Positions 23,150 to 34,979 are shown, numbered from the stretch's first letter. The stretch: 64,000 bases of DNA from Cacajao melanocephalus (GCA_963573385.1 CAUYLG010071453.1:21970-85969); one strand, 5' to 3'. The notes: a model not told the origin generated them from the sequence alone. Program-made: numbers and translations.

Positions 23150-24593
23150 CCCAGCCAGAGCTTTATCAATTTTATTTGAATTTGGGGAACCAGATTTTGA
23201 ATTTGCTGTTTCTTTTAAATGTTTTCCTTTTTCTAAATTAATTGATTAGCACTTTAACTTTTATCATCTTTTATTTTGCTTGGTCTATGCTTAAATTGCT
23301 ATAAGGTAGAGTATAAACTTGATTTTAGATCTTTATTATTTTCTAATGTGGGCACATAGTGCTATGAATTTCCCTCTATGCACTGTTTTTATTCATCTTT
23401 TTCATGTTGAGTAAGTTGACTTTGATTTCCATTTACCTTAAAATGAAAACATTTAAATATAAAATTTTTTCCTGAGATGACTTCTTTGACTTGTGAGTTA
23501 TTTAGAAGCATATTGTTTAATTTCCAAATATTTAGAAACTAAAAAAAAACAAAACAAACTAATTTTATGTTATTGAGATCTGGTTTAATTCCATTGTAGT
23601 CTAGGAAGAAACTTAGCATTATTTCTACTTTTTAAAAATTAGTTATGCATTATATAGCACACAATGTCGTCTATTTTGGTGAATGTTACATGTGGGCTTG
23701 AGAAGGATGAATATTCTGTTGTTGGATACAGTATTCCATATATTTATGGTATTATACATCAAGTTGATTAATAGTTCTATTGAGAGTATCTCAATCTTAC
23801 TGCTTTTCTGCATGCTTGACATTAGTTACTAACAGAAGGGCATTGAAGTCTTCAGTTATCATAATAAATATGTGTATTTTTCCTTTCAATTCTATCAGTT
23901 TTAAACTGATGAATTTTGACACTCTGATGTTAGTACATACAAATTTAATGTTGCTGTGTCTTGGAGAATTGACCCCTTAAACATTATACAATGCACAACT
24001 TCATCAGTGACAAGTTTCTTTGTAGAAAGCAGAAATTAACATAACTAATCCAACATATCTATTACTCAGCAAGCTATATCTGAGTTTATAAAAGTATGGT
24101 ATTTATAAATACCATATTTATAAAATTTGTAAAATAAGATTTTATATTTAAACTTGGTTTTTTACGGACAACATATAGTTGTGTGTTTTTAAAATCCTCC
24201 CTTACAATATCTTTTAACTGTTATATTTAGAACATTCATTGAAAAAGTGATTGTGACACAGATTTGTAACTTTCACGTTTTAGTCATTTTCTATTTGTCG
24301 TGTTTCTTTTTTTATACCTCATTTGCTGCCTCTGGCTTTAATTTGTATAATTCTGTTTTTTCTCTCTTCTTAGCACATTGATTATATTTCTTTTTAGATG
24401 TTTTAGTTTTTGTCCTAGACTTTTCAGTATACATTTACAATTGATGTTAATTTACCTTCAAATAACACTGCCATTTCACATAGTGTCATGAGCTCTTAAC
24501 AGAGTATTCTAATTTCTTTTTCCAGTTATTTATGATATTACTATCATTTGTTTTACTTATAATATGTGCTACAATCACCCAGTGCATTTGCTG
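23150..24593 (-). mobile_element. L1M ORF2-to-3' region, antisense
   Basis: Antisense L1M landmarks in order: 'ttatcaattttatttgaatt' (23,163-23,182), 'gacttgtgagttatttagaa' (23,489-23,508), 'tgtttaatttccaaatattt' (23,513-23,532), 'tccattgtagtctaggaaga' (23,591-23,610), 'aagtcttcagttatcataat' (23,847-23,866), then more decayed sequence to the Tigger-type insertion at 24,594. It appears to resume after that insertion. Confidence 0.8.
24095..24116. repeat. Perfect 22-bp palindrome
   Basis: Arms tatggtattta and taaataccata abut without a spacer, inside the antisense L1M region. Confidence 0.95.
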
Positions 24594-24929
24594 CAGGTTG
24601 AGTATCCCTTATCTGAAATCCTTGAGACCAGAAATGTTTCAGATTTTGGAATGTGTGAATATATATAATGAGATGTCTTTGGGGTGAAACCCAAGTGTGA
24701 ACATTAGAGTATGTTTTATTTACAACTATCCACAACCTGAAAATAATTTTATACAGTATTTTAGATAATTTTGTGCCTGAAACAATGCTTTAACTGCATT
24801 TTCACTGCAACCTATCACATGGGATCAAATGTAGAGTTTTCCACTTGTGACATCATGTTGGAATGCAAAGAATTTTAGATTTTAGAACATTTTAGATTTC
24901 AGATTTTCAAATTAAGGATGCTCAATATG
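24594..24929 (+). mobile_element. MER8/Tigger-like nonautonomous DNA transposon
   Basis: Starts 'caggttgagtatccctta' (24,594-24,611) and ends with the diverged complement, 'aaggatgctcaatatg' (24,914-24,929), forming terminal inverted repeats typical of TcMar-Tigger elements. Internal landmarks: 'agaccagaaatgtttcagat' (24,626-24,645), 'taatgagatgtctttggggt' (24,666-24,685) and 'aattttgtgcctgaaacaat' (24,767-24,786). It is too short to encode transposase. A TA follows the right end; the left TA of the target duplication is not preserved. It sits inside the antisense L1M. The exact family name (MER8 versus another Tigger derivative) is uncertain. Confidence 0.82.
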
Positions 24930-25180
24930 TACTATTATTATTTTAAACAAATAGTTGTCTCTTAGACTAATTATGCATATTTTTTAAACTAATAAAAATA
25001 GTTTTATTTTACCTTCATGTATTCCTTCTTTTCCCTTTTCTATATAGATCTGAATGTCTTACCTACATCCTTTTCCTTCTCCCTGAAGAAGTTACATTCA
25101 TATGTCTTTCAGAGCATAGTATAGTCTTTATTTTCGCTTTACTATTGAAGTCCAGTTTCTCAGTTTATGGCTTCTGCTCC
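24930..25180 (-). mobile_element. L1M 3' region continued, antisense
   Basis: Resumes the antisense L1M after the Tigger-type insertion: 'tttattttaccttcatgtat' (25,002-25,021) and 'cattttcctt'-type sequence near 25,069-25,090. The distal boundary is vague because similarity fades after about 25,180. Confidence 0.55.
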
Positions 25181-27645
25181 AGATAAACCAATCTTGTCTT
25201 TGACTCTCCAGATTCATTTGTCTTTCCACATTTTGGTATGGCAGTTTGTTCCTCAAATTTAGTTTTTTGATTAGTAAAAGAAAAATTATTGATTTTCAGT
25301 TTGTTTAGAATTTTGTCATCATAATGAAAGTGACTATTTGCAAACTCTTTTCAGGCTGGATTTGAAACCAGAAGTCAAAATACTTTTTAATATCTCTCCT
25401 TACAGTCTGTATATTTTTATTAGTGATTTGTGCCTTTTAGCTATATAGCTTCCTGCTTAAAAAAAAAAAAAAAGCCAGTTGCAATCTTCTGATAGCAATA
25501 TTTTGACATTTAAATTTTTATGAAAAAATGAAACAATTGTTGGTAGCTTCCCATAATATTACTATGTTATCGTTTTTATGTTTATTTCTTACCGGCTTGT
25601 GAAGAATCTCTCATATTTATATTTATTCATGTTCTGATAAGTCTTAGCACATTTCTGGTTTATTTAAATTGCAAGTTAGTGAAATAATAAATTTTAAGGT
25701 GGTTCCATTCTGAAAAATCTGTGGAGCAATAGATAGAAAACATAAAATAAAGAGAATTGTGCCATGTTCTATGGGGAGATATGTTTTACCCTTTAGCTGC
25801 GTATTAGAAATGCATGCTTTAGAAATGGAGGCAAACTACACTGTACTTTCCTCCCAGAAGACACATTTCTCAGCCTTGAGCAGAATTTTCCTTTTGGCAG
25901 AGAATTTTTTGTGACAGGGAAGCTCATGAATTTAATCTATTTATTTTTATTTTTTGTACTAACAGAAATCAGCACACAGAATTTTGAATTACATTAAAAG
26001 AATAAGCCATTTGCTTTTCAGAATGGTTTCATTTCGCCAATATATGTCATATTTCTCCATAAAGCTTGTCAATATGTTTCATCTGAATCTAAAAATAAAC
26101 TAAATGTACACCTAGAATTGTCTCAAAAAATTGAAAATGCAGTATTACATATGAAGCCAGGTTCAAAGATTTGTTAAAGACTCAATAAGAAGTATTTTGT
26201 TTTGAACTATAACAGCCAAGTATTAATTATACTGTCCACTTTTGAAATATTCAGTGATATTTCTTAACAACATGAAGATATACTTTTTTTTCTTTTATCA
26301 AGCAAGACAACACATTTCAAGAGATATCAGAAAAAAATTCTCATTGAATCAGGTGAGAATTTAGACACAACAGTTTTACTGTATTTGCTTTGTCAAGGCA
26401 TCTGGCAAGTACAAAAGTTACTATATACATATTAAATTATATTAATTTATTTATAATATATTCAATATATATTTATTTTGCTAACTTGTTCCACTGTCCT
26501 CTTCACTTTTTATCCATGGAAACTTTTTTAAAGCATCAAAAAAAGATCAGAAAATTACAATACCATTTGCATATGCTATTCTTTTGAGATTGCTACATCT
26601 GTTTTAGATAGAAATAGAAAAAGTGTCCTTGAGCCATCAACACTGGAAACTAGCCTCAAGTTTTTCCTTAATATTATCAAAAATAATAAATTTATAGAGC
26701 TACCATATAAATATCTTAGCTCTTCAAAGTTGAACAGACAAGATTACATCAAGAGAGACCTGTCAGCTATGAAACCCCATGGAAGTCATCATGAGGCCCA
26801 AGCATGGAATTACATTTATCTCCAAAAGAATCAGTTCAAAAATGCACAAGTTCCTCAAATGAAACTACTTCAATATAGCATCGATACTTATGTCACTGGG
26901 ACTGAAGCACAAACCAAACTTTGAAGATTTTAGACAACTTAATGTTGAACTAGGAGTCCCTTGAGGTGAACTATCCACCAAAATACCAGGAGTACCTTGA
27001 AATCTGGGACTACAAAACAAACAATGAAACAACAACAAGACGTAAAGAAAGGTAATTCTTGAAGTGACACATCTTTATTTTTAAATAATTATTTCAGAAA
27101 AGAATGGGGATTTCTTTCCTGGTTTAATTTTGCCAGTGTATGAGAAAATTACTCACTTAAATGATATTAGATAATTTTTCTTTCATTCACTTTAAATATT
27201 AATGGTATTTTAATTTATATGATAATTGCAAATACTGTAATAGCTAGCAGATTTAGGTGGATTTCTCAAGAAAAGGGAAATTGTTTTTAATCTATTTTTT
27301 AAAAGGACTATCAATTATATTGTACAGTTAATTCTTTTAGAAGATTTTTTGAAACATATTGACTCAATGATAAATGTTTGAACCTTCATTTGGAAAGATT
27401 TACTGATAGGAAAGCTTTATTTCATATAATATAGGAATAGTTTTTTTTTTATGAAACTAGTAAGAGTGTCAAATAAAAACTAAACTTGAAAAAAAATTTA
27501 ATAAAAGATTCTTGGAAATTTTTATCTTAGTTATTATGCAATAATCAAAATAACTATGAAAGTCTATTTTAAACAGAACAGAAACACATTATTAAAAACA
27601 AGAGTATAAAAGAAAGAGTCTTATGTTAAAAATACTTTAGCTCAC
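25181..27645. other. Unclassified AT-rich non-coding DNA
   Basis: An oligo(A) run at 25,460-25,473 is the only low-complexity feature. No gene or repeat family recognised. Short open frames near 26,390-26,924 have no recognisable content. Confidence 0.4.
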
Positions 27646-27649
27646 CTAT

Positions 27650-27740
27650 TTAGTCTTTAAGGGCATAACATGTATAACCTGTATTCCTACTACAATTTCT
27701 TGCATACATTAGGCATTCAACAAATAACTGAAAAAGCTAA
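27650..27740 (+). mobile_element. Possible L2 3'-terminal fragment, sense
   Basis: The order 'tttaagggcata', then 'cttgcatacattaggcattc' (27,698-27,717), then 'aacaaataactga' resembles the L2 3' end, which normally reads gcctggcacatagtaggcrctcaataaat. Diverged. Confidence 0.4.
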
Positions 27741-28414
27741 ATGATTTACTCTAGGCTGGGTATATATAATCACCACTCAGTAATTATTTTCAAGTAGATA
27801 ATGACATTTACTGTGAAGCTGGGACAAAGCTGCAAAATATAAGCCCAACAGCTATTGTATAAGTTGACATGAGTTGCTAGTGTGTTTTAGTGGTGAAATT
27901 ATTGAGAAGTAGTTGAATTAAGTTGAATGTTTGGCTGAAAAATTTTTCTGAGCCCTTGGATGAGAAATTTGAGGCATGTGAGAACTCTAGAGCAAAGATG
28001 ACTTTAAGGAAGTTTTTATTAGTATTGCCTGAATTATAGTGTTTCTTAATGAAACGGGCAGCAAAAGTAAAAGATGTATTTGGTAAGGGAAAACCCAGAA
28101 TTTACATTGGGGGATGTTATTTTTGAACTTTTTATTAGATATACAAGTGGTGATGTAAAGAAGATGGTCAAATAAAGATGTAAATGAGATAAGAAAGTGA
28201 GTGTAGCTGAAAAAAAGTTAAATTATAAATCCCAAAATATTAATATTATAAGTTACGAGAAAAGTGAGGGAGTGAAGGGACCTTTTAAAGAAAAAAAGAG
28301 CAATATTGTGTTACAAGGTGGAGAGAAATTTATTAAGAAGATGTTGGGAATTAACTCCTGGAGACAGCACCAGGTAGGCTCTGTGACTTTTATAAGAGTG
28401 GTTTTATCGTAATT
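27741..28414. other. Unclassified non-coding DNA
   Basis: Nothing recognised. An open frame at 28,197-28,412 has no family resemblance. Confidence 0.4.
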
Positions 28415-28570
28415 GTAGGGTAAAATTTATTTGTGTACATTTTCCACCTCATTAAATTTTAAATATCTTGATGGGAAGGTCAGTCTTTTTTATCACGGTG
28501 TTGTACACAGAAAATTGTGTAGTGCTTTCCAAATGAACACTTAATAAATATTTTGGAAAAATTTATTGAG
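28415..28570 (+). mobile_element. L2 LINE 3' end, sense
   Basis: L2-like order: 'acctcattaaattttaaata' (28,446-28,465), 'cttgatgggaaggtcagtct' (28,467-28,486), 'gtgttgtacacagaaaattg' (28,498-28,517), then 'aatgaacacttaataaatat' (28,532-28,551). Confidence 0.6.
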
Positions 28571-29344
28571 TGATGTCAAGAAGGAAGACCAGCTCTACAT
28601 TTTCAAACTGTTTGATTTACTAAGTTGCCTATTTTAATTTGGTCTATATTTTTTTGAGAAATAGAAGATGTCCACATCATTCGCTTTGCACTTTTTAAAT
28701 ACTCTTATTGAATGATTATGCTTTTTAACAAGAACAAATACAAAAATGTATTTAATACTAAAAAACAAAACTGTTGCCACATTTAGGGCTATTTGCAAGT
28801 ATGTATTCTCCTTCTCAGCAACATCTTGGATTGAGCGTAAACCTAACGGTCAAAAAATTTTTAAGTAGTGTTTTATTTCTAGACCGTTATAGTTAATTGA
28901 CAATTCAAGACCTTTATTTTTCCTTTGTTACAACCAGTACATTCCAAATAGCAGCCCAGGTCCCAGAACAAGACCAGCAGTAATCTTTAAAAGGCTCCCT
29001 AGATGATCTTCAATGAAATGAATAACAAAAATAAAAACAAAAATGTTCATTGTTTGAAACCACAAAGTTTGGAGAGTATTTGCTACCTCAGTGTAATCTT
29101 ACTTATTTTGATTGATACAAACAAACACAAAGCAAAATTGCTAAAAGCACTTATGTAGTTAAACTATACAACTGGATGATATTTTGAATTAATAACATAT
29201 CCTGTTTTTCTTAATATATTTAACTTTCCCTTACCTTCTCTCAAGCAGTAGAAAGGTTTTATCTTTTACTGCTGTACAGAAAGTAAAATAAAGGGAAGAA
29301 ATGAGAAATAAAATCAAGCCAATCTACTTTTTGTATCCTAAATG
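28571..29344. other. Unclassified AT-rich non-coding DNA
   Basis: No gene or repeat recognised. Positions 28,950-29,015 vaguely recall a MER5-type sequence but not enough to call. Confidence 0.4.
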
Positions 29345-29525
29345 CTTAATCTACTGGAAAGTCAGATAATTGATGAAAAGATAGAAGTGAAGGAAGATAT
29401 TTGAAGTCATACAAATACTATGATATTTGAAGTCTAATCTACTGGAATCTTAATCTGCTGGAAAGTCAGATAATTAATGAAAAGGATAGAAGTGAAGGAA
29501 GATATTTGAAGTCATACAAATACTA
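29345..29525 (+). repeat. Two direct copies of a 76-77 bp unit
   Basis: Copy 1 at 29,345-29,420 and copy 2 at 29,449-29,525, both starting cttaatct and ending acaaatacta. They differ by two substitutions and one inserted G. The 28-bp joint between them (29,421-29,448) is built from short pieces of the same unit ('gatatttgaagtct', then 'aatctactggaat'). A third partial copy of 31 bp lies at 29,624-29,654, identical to 29,394-29,424. Confidence 0.95.
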
Positions 29526-29845
29526 CTCTAGAGGCTGAGACAGGAGAATAGCTTGAACCTGGTTCAAATATCAAGAAAAAGTCTAAAGAATTTGAATTGA
29601 TATTTGAACCCGGTTCAAATACTAAGATATTTGAAGTCATACAAATACTATGATGGTTAAGCTTCTAGCAGTATGAGAAGAAGGTAGTATATTTAGATAT
29701 TTGAAGAATAAATATTCAAATATCTAAATATTTATTTGAAGAATAAATATTCAAATATCTTAGTATTTGAACTCGGGAGGCGGAGGTTGCAGTGAGCGGA
29801 TATTGCGCCATTGCACTCCAGCCTGGGGGACAAAAAAAAAAATCT
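29524..29845 (+). mobile_element. Alu fragment split by about 200 bp of local repeats
   Basis: The left piece runs from about 29,524 to 29,560 ('gaggctgagacaggagaata', 29,531-29,550, then gcttgaacc). The right piece runs from 29,767 to about 29,845 ('gggaggcggaggttgcagtg', 29,775-29,794, then the 'ttgcactccagcctggggga' block and an A-run). In an ordinary Alu these two pieces are contiguous. The intervening DNA is flanked by ttgaac on both sides (29,553-29,558 and 29,767-29,772). Confidence 0.9.
29561..29772. repeat. Cluster of nested inverted and direct repeats
   Basis: Exact inverted pairs: 29,561-29,574 with 29,597-29,610 (14 bp); 29,601-29,610 with 29,612-29,621 (10 bp, one-base centre); 29,613-29,635 with 29,750-29,772 (23 bp); 29,689-29,705 with 29,715-29,731 (17 bp, 9-nt loop). 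Exact direct pair: 29,698-29,725 and 29,733-29,760 (28 bp). Most are built from variants of the word gatatttgaa. Confidence 0.95.
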
Positions 29846-30271
29846 CAAGTCAAAAAGGCAAAAAGTACTCATATTACAGGAAAACCAATGAGAAATCAAA
29901 TATATGGAAAGACAGTCATTGATTGTCTTCTAAGATATTTGAGATTCCAGACCACCCACAGATTCCAAACGGTACAACGAAAAAACTGATTCATTGCATT
30001 GAAATGAAAGTTCAGAGCTCAGGCAGTCAATGCAAAGCAAATGAGCAAAGTCATTTCAGCCCAAGAAATGGAATGAGCAGCATGAGTATGAGGAATCAAG
30101 TAAAGCCAAATCTTGAAAATTCTGGCCTGAAACCTGATGATAGCCAACTATACTTCCAAGTGAAAACATGAAGATACAAGAATTAGATTTCATTGCAAGA
30201 GTCTGAGCAATATAAAGGTTGTAGAAGTCTGAAGAAAAGGACCATTTCTGACAATGCCGGGATTTTTCTTT
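29846..30271. other. Unclassified non-coding DNA
   Basis: No repeat recognised. Overlapping short frames (29,923-30,171 and others) show no family resemblance. Confidence 0.4.
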
Positions 30272-30450
30272 CCCAAGTAGCTGATATTACAGGCCCCTAC
30301 CACCACACTCGTCTAATTTTTTGTATCTTTAGTAGTGACAGGGTTTCACCTTGTTAGTCAGGATGGACTCGATCTCCTGAATTCATGATCCTCTTGCCTC
30401 AGCCCCTCCAAAGTGCTGGGATTATAGGCGTAGGCCACCACGCCTGCCCT
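30272..30450 (-). mobile_element. Alu SINE left part, antisense, 3'-truncated
   Basis: Begins at the antisense 'cccaagtagctg' segment and proceeds through 'taattttttgtatctttagt' (30,315-30,334), 'aaagtgctgggattataggc' (30,410-30,429) to the complement of the Alu 5' end (30,450). The right arm's end and the tail are missing. Confidence 0.9.
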
Positions 30451-30812
30451 AAATTTAATAATTTAAGTATACATACATAAAGGTTTATATCTAAGTATGA
30501 ATACAAACTTATAGTGGGAATATTAAAAAATTAAAAATTAAAGCATACAAATATGAGCTTTTGAAAAAAAAAAAGAAAATAAATAACAAACCTGTTGTTA
30601 ATTTTGAAATACTTATTTTGACACCAGCTCTATTCTTCAATGGACTAGAGATATGTTGGATAGCAAAACAAATATAGACCCTTCTCCAGAGAGCTTACAG
30701 TCTTGCATTTACAAACTGTAGTAAGTATCATACAAAAAAATGACAGTGTTAACTGAGTGTTTGACTTCGACATCTATAAGGAGGTTGGAGAAGATTGCAC
30801 TAAAGAGTTGAC

Positions 30813-30845
<33 letters not shown>

Positions 30846-32959
30846 TGTAGATCAACAGAGCATTATAAAGTACCTCATAGGCCATGCTAAGGATTGTTAG
30901 ACTTTACACTAGAACAATGAAGGGCTTTTGAAGGATAATGAGGAAAATTTACATGGTGTCATATTGAGGTGAGGATCAAAGCTGAGGGTTAAGAGTTTCA
31001 CCAAATGTCCAGTTTTGCTGACAAAGTACACCCATGAAAACATTATAATGGTTATGTACTGAGTTCAGATATGTGCATGTCTGACATTATTCTGAAACCA
31101 CTGCTTTTATTCAATTACTTTTATTGAGGTAGAATGAGGCAAATTACCCTCAGATAATAATCAGTATTATTGGCAAAGTGCAACTATCAAAACAGCAGTA
31201 TTGAAAATTTTGAATTGTATTGCTTTAACCATGTGCACATAAAAAATGGCTTGCAGTATTATGATAAAAATGATGAACAAATATTTAGATTAAATAAAAA
31301 TAGATTTTTTCTTTCTTAAACACTTTTAGAAGCACTGGTGATACATTGGTCAACAGCTCTTTAGCATAACAAGATACTGTGTTGCTCACATATTTCCTTC
31401 TCAGAAAAAAAATGCAAATATTAAGGTTTCCTTTAAAATCAAATGGGGACATATTTTACAAGAAACTGTCACAGATTAACTGTTTTTTTTTTTTAATTAA
31501 AAGACTATACTAGTAAAGGAAAGGAGAAAGGAAGGAAAAAAGGTGTGGGGGAAGGAGAGTGGACTAGGAAAGTAAAGGATAAATATTGAAACATTTAAAA
31601 TATTAAGACATTCTAAAAGAATTTGTATTAATATTGTTTTTCCATCATCTCCTATTAGTCTAAATTTTCTGTTTTGCTCCAGTTTCTTACTATACAGTAC
31701 TTGACAAACTCTCATGACTGAGATTGTTGTGAGTTTAAATGATAACCATCTATCTCTTGAAGAGCTATCCTAACTTCAAGAACACTTAGGATTATTGTGA
31801 GAAATCATGTTTCTCGTAGCTGATGGAGAGTAAGGAGTGAAAAGAAATATTTATATGTCACCATTGCCTATAGATTTTCTGCATATTAATCAAAATAGTT
31901 ATTTGCAATGCCTGATTTTCATCTTGTTTGTATAGTAGGCAGTACTATAAACTCTATAGGAACAACTCCAGAAAACACATACAAGGTACATTAAATTGAT
32001 TATTATACTCTCCAAACTACCACAATGTAGAGAGGCAAACATCAAATATAATCAAATCACCAAAGCTTGTTCATTTTATAAAAAGATGAAATATTAAATA
32101 AAAATTAATTGCATGTTTCTGCCAGAGGTGTCTCCCTATATACAATGTCCTCATTTCTCTCTGTGTATATGCCAAATGTATTTTTTTTGTGTGGAGAAAT
32201 TTTCAGTTTTAATGATTTAATAGATTACCTCTACTCCTCCCAGATACTTTTACATGACTTCAGTTGTAAAATGTTGCTTTGATTCTTCCCAAATTTACAT
32301 CTGTCCCATACATTGCATATTTGGAGACACGTAGTTTCACACTGTGTTTGAATTCTGTTTCTGAAGGCCAGTCTCCCACTCCATTGTCTTTGTTACCTAA
32401 TATAATGTGCATCTTAAAAAGAGAGTATATTGACACAGAAAAAGTGAAATTAAAGAATGAGAATTACACAGATAATTTTAAAATTAAAAATTGTATGTTA
32501 ACCTTCTGAATAGCATATTTAACCACTTAAATCTTTAAGTCTCAGGACTCCATATCTGGATCCCCTTCCACAGTTTCGTAGAAGCTTCTCTCTCTCATCT
32601 TTTTCTCTCTCCTTTTTCTCTTTCTCTGCCTAAATAAATCACTCTCATCTTAGGTTAACTATTTCAATTTTTACTTTTGCAATGCATGAGTACTTGTAAC
32701 CTAAAATGTCTTGTAAAATATAATTTGCCCCCTTATTTTTATAAACTGATTCTAAAGCTTATGAATTTCTTTGACAATTTCTCTAATATTCATTAGACTT
32801 CCGTTAGTGATATTTAGACCTGCTTTTTCCTTCAATAAGGTTTAAATTAAATCATAAGAACATAAGTGGTGAGACAGCAGAATTAACCCCGTTTGGCCAA
32901 TATTTTGTCTCCCACAGTGGTAGAAAGGAAAATTATATGGGAGGCTTATAAATGTCCTG
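30451..32959. other. Unclassified AT-rich DNA with simple repeats
   Basis: Contains a (TG)n tract (30,815-30,844), a purine-rich stretch at about 31,515-31,560 and a pyrimidine-rich stretch at about 32,586-32,632. No gene recognised. Confidence 0.4.
30815..30844 (+). repeat. (TG)15 microsatellite
   Basis: Uninterrupted TG dinucleotides, a likely length-polymorphic marker. Confidence 0.97.
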
Positions 32960-33425
32960 CAAGGAAGCACTGCTCACAATAACAAAGATATGGCATCAAC
33001 CTACATGCCCCTCAATAACAGACTAGATTTTTTTTAAAAAAATATGATACATACACACCATGAAATACTACGCAGCCATAAAAAAAAATGAAATCATGTC
33101 CTTTGCAGGGACATTGATGGAGTTTGAAGCCGTTATCCTCAGCAAACTAATGCAGGAAGAGAAAACCAAACACATTTTCTCACTTACAAGTAGGAGCTGA
33201 ATGATGAGAGCACATGAACACATGGGAGAAACACACAGTGGGGCCTGTGGGTGGGGAAAGGGAGACTACTGGGAATAGCTAATGGATCGTGGGCTTAATA
33301 ACTGGATGATATGATGATCTGTCTAGCAAACCACTATGGCATACGTTTACCTATGTAACAAACCTGCACATCCCGCTCAAATACCCCTGCACTTAATAAA
33401 AGTTGAAGACAAACAAAAAAACAAG
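32960..33425 (+). mobile_element. Primate L1 3' end, sense, 5'-truncated
   Basis: Ordered L1P 3' landmarks: 'catgaaatactacgcagcca' (33,059-33,078), 'atgtcctttgcagggacatt' (33,096-33,115), 'aaaaccaaacac' (33,162-33,173), 'atgaacacatggg' (33,214-33,226), 'ggggcctgtgggtgggg' (33,240-33,256), then 'tatgtaacaaacctgcacat' (33,352-33,371) and a terminal A-rich tail. Only the end of ORF2 and the 3'UTR are present. Confidence 0.9.
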
Positions 33426-33714
33426 AAGTATCCTGCAAGGAAATACTTTTGAAATGGCATAAAGTAATTTTTTTCATCTTTTAAAATTAAATCATGATTT
33501 AATGTTAAGGGTTCCTTAATCTACTTACATTTTATCTTAAATAAAGTTGCAGCTTTATGTTTAGTACTATGAAATAATTATATTATTCTAATTTGTTATA
33601 AAAGCATCAATCTTCAAGAGACAAGTTTATTCTCATTTTCTAGCTAGTAATCAACTTCATTTTCAAACTTTCCATACTTTTCATAACCTTGTGCATGTCA
33701 GGCTGTAATCCTGT

Positions 33715-34325
33715 GGACATCAAGGCTGGTGCAGTGCTGGGATATACTCCAAGTCCATAGCCACTGAGGCTAGTGTGATACTGGGGCACACATGAAGCCT
33801 GTAGCAGTTAACACTCGCCTCCCGTAAGGTTTGCCCAGAACTCAAGCCTTCTGTAGTCAGCCAGCAGTGATTTGAACTGAAGACTAAATTTGTTTTAAGG
33901 GGGCTACAGGTTCTTGCCTGGCAGTGGGGCAGATTAGGAGGCTCAGTTCGTAGTATGGGCATGGATTGAGAGGATTTATGGTTCTTCCTTGTACTGGGTT
34001 TTACTATGATGGGCCCAGTGTTAAACCAAGACAAAGTCCTATGCTCACTTTTTTCTCTTTCTTCCAAGAAGACAGCATATTTTTCATATTGTGCTTCCTG
34101 GGGTTGAGAGAGGAATAACATGGATAAGGCAACATCTTTTTTCTACCCTGTTCAATGCATCTTTTCTTATTATTATGCCAAAATAATGTCCTATGATCTT
34201 TCCCTTTATTTTCTTAGTTCTTCTGAAGATATTTTTCCATGTGTATAGCTGTTCAAATTTATGTTACTGTAGAAGAACAATCTCAGGATTGTCCTATTTT
34301 GCCATGATCTGCCCTCTTACGTATA
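33715..34325 (-). mobile_element. L1M 5'UTR fragment, antisense (probable)
   Basis: Less AT-rich block whose word order matches old L1M 5'UTRs read antisense: repeated 'gctggtgcagtgctggg'-type units, 'ttcctggggttgagagagga' (34,097-34,116), 'ataacatgg', 'taccctgttcaatgcatctt' (34,144-34,163), a 'tagttcttctgaagata' segment, and a terminal 'tttgccatgatctg' segment (34,299-34,312). The 133-codon minus-strand frame inside it (34,121-33,720) has no protein-family resemblance and is considered incidental. Confidence 0.55.
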
Positions 34326-34428
34326 AAAAAATAGATTAAAAAGACCTGACTAGAGATTAAAGGTTCTTACTACTTTCCATATAATATAGCTTAGAATAGG
34401 CCTATGCCAAGATATATGCTAGTGTTTA

Positions 34429-34490
34429 TATCAATTAGCATAGTACCTGGGACAGATGATGTGCTCAGTAAATAAAAGTTAAATAAATGG
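34429..34490 (+). mobile_element. Possible L2 3'-terminal fragment, sense
   Basis: 'agcatagtacctgggacag' (34,437-34,455) followed by 'gtgctcagtaaataaa' (34,461-34,476) fits the L2/MIR-type 3' end. Confidence 0.5.
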
Positions 34491-34550
34491 ATAAGATTAA
34501 TATCTACTTATTTCAATGTATACGTTTGTATTTTATGGCAATATTTGTAA

Positions 34551-34649
34551 GGCAATTAAATAAATATAAATAACTCATGTCAATAACTGAACCTCTTGAA
34601 TATAGTTTTTGAGCTTATAAATTACCCAGATTTAATTCTGATAAGTGCT
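34551..34649 (+). repeat. Local duplication, segment A (source-like copy)
   Basis: 99 bp that recurs at 35,812-35,910 with 9 differences, all of them C/T transitions. Just upstream, 34,429-34,490 resembles an L2 3' end. Confidence 0.92.
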
Positions 34650-34979
34650 CTTTTCTAAAACATTAAAACTAAATTTATAAAATGAAAATATAATTATTTA
34701 AATTGTTCACTCAGGTTTAAAATCAATTATGTGTATTAATTTAACGAAATGACCTGGAATTGTCATTATGAAATGAGAGTCTCATAACCTTCAATCAGAT
34801 AAGGTAGGTCAGGGAATTTCTTTATGGCCAGATGCAAGACAAAAATTTGGGGGAAGACTCTTGCCTTGAGAAGTAAAGCAAAAACAAAAACAAAAACAAA
34901 ACAGGTGAAAAGGAATGCAGGAAAAGGTCAGAGAGATAAAGAGAGAGAAAGAGAGATACTGTGTTTCTGAGGCATGCCT

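Noticed and set aside
25780..25830. Possible MER5A fragment
   Set aside because: Only a short 'agctgcgtattagaaatgc' resemblance with no second landmark.
29689..29760. CRISPR-like array
   Set aside because: The repeats are few, unevenly spaced, inverted as well as direct, and derived from nearby sequence; the host is a vertebrate.
33720..34121. 133-codon minus-strand open frame
   Set aside because: It lies in a probable L1M 5'UTR fragment, which is less AT-rich and so has fewer stops. No protein-family resemblance.
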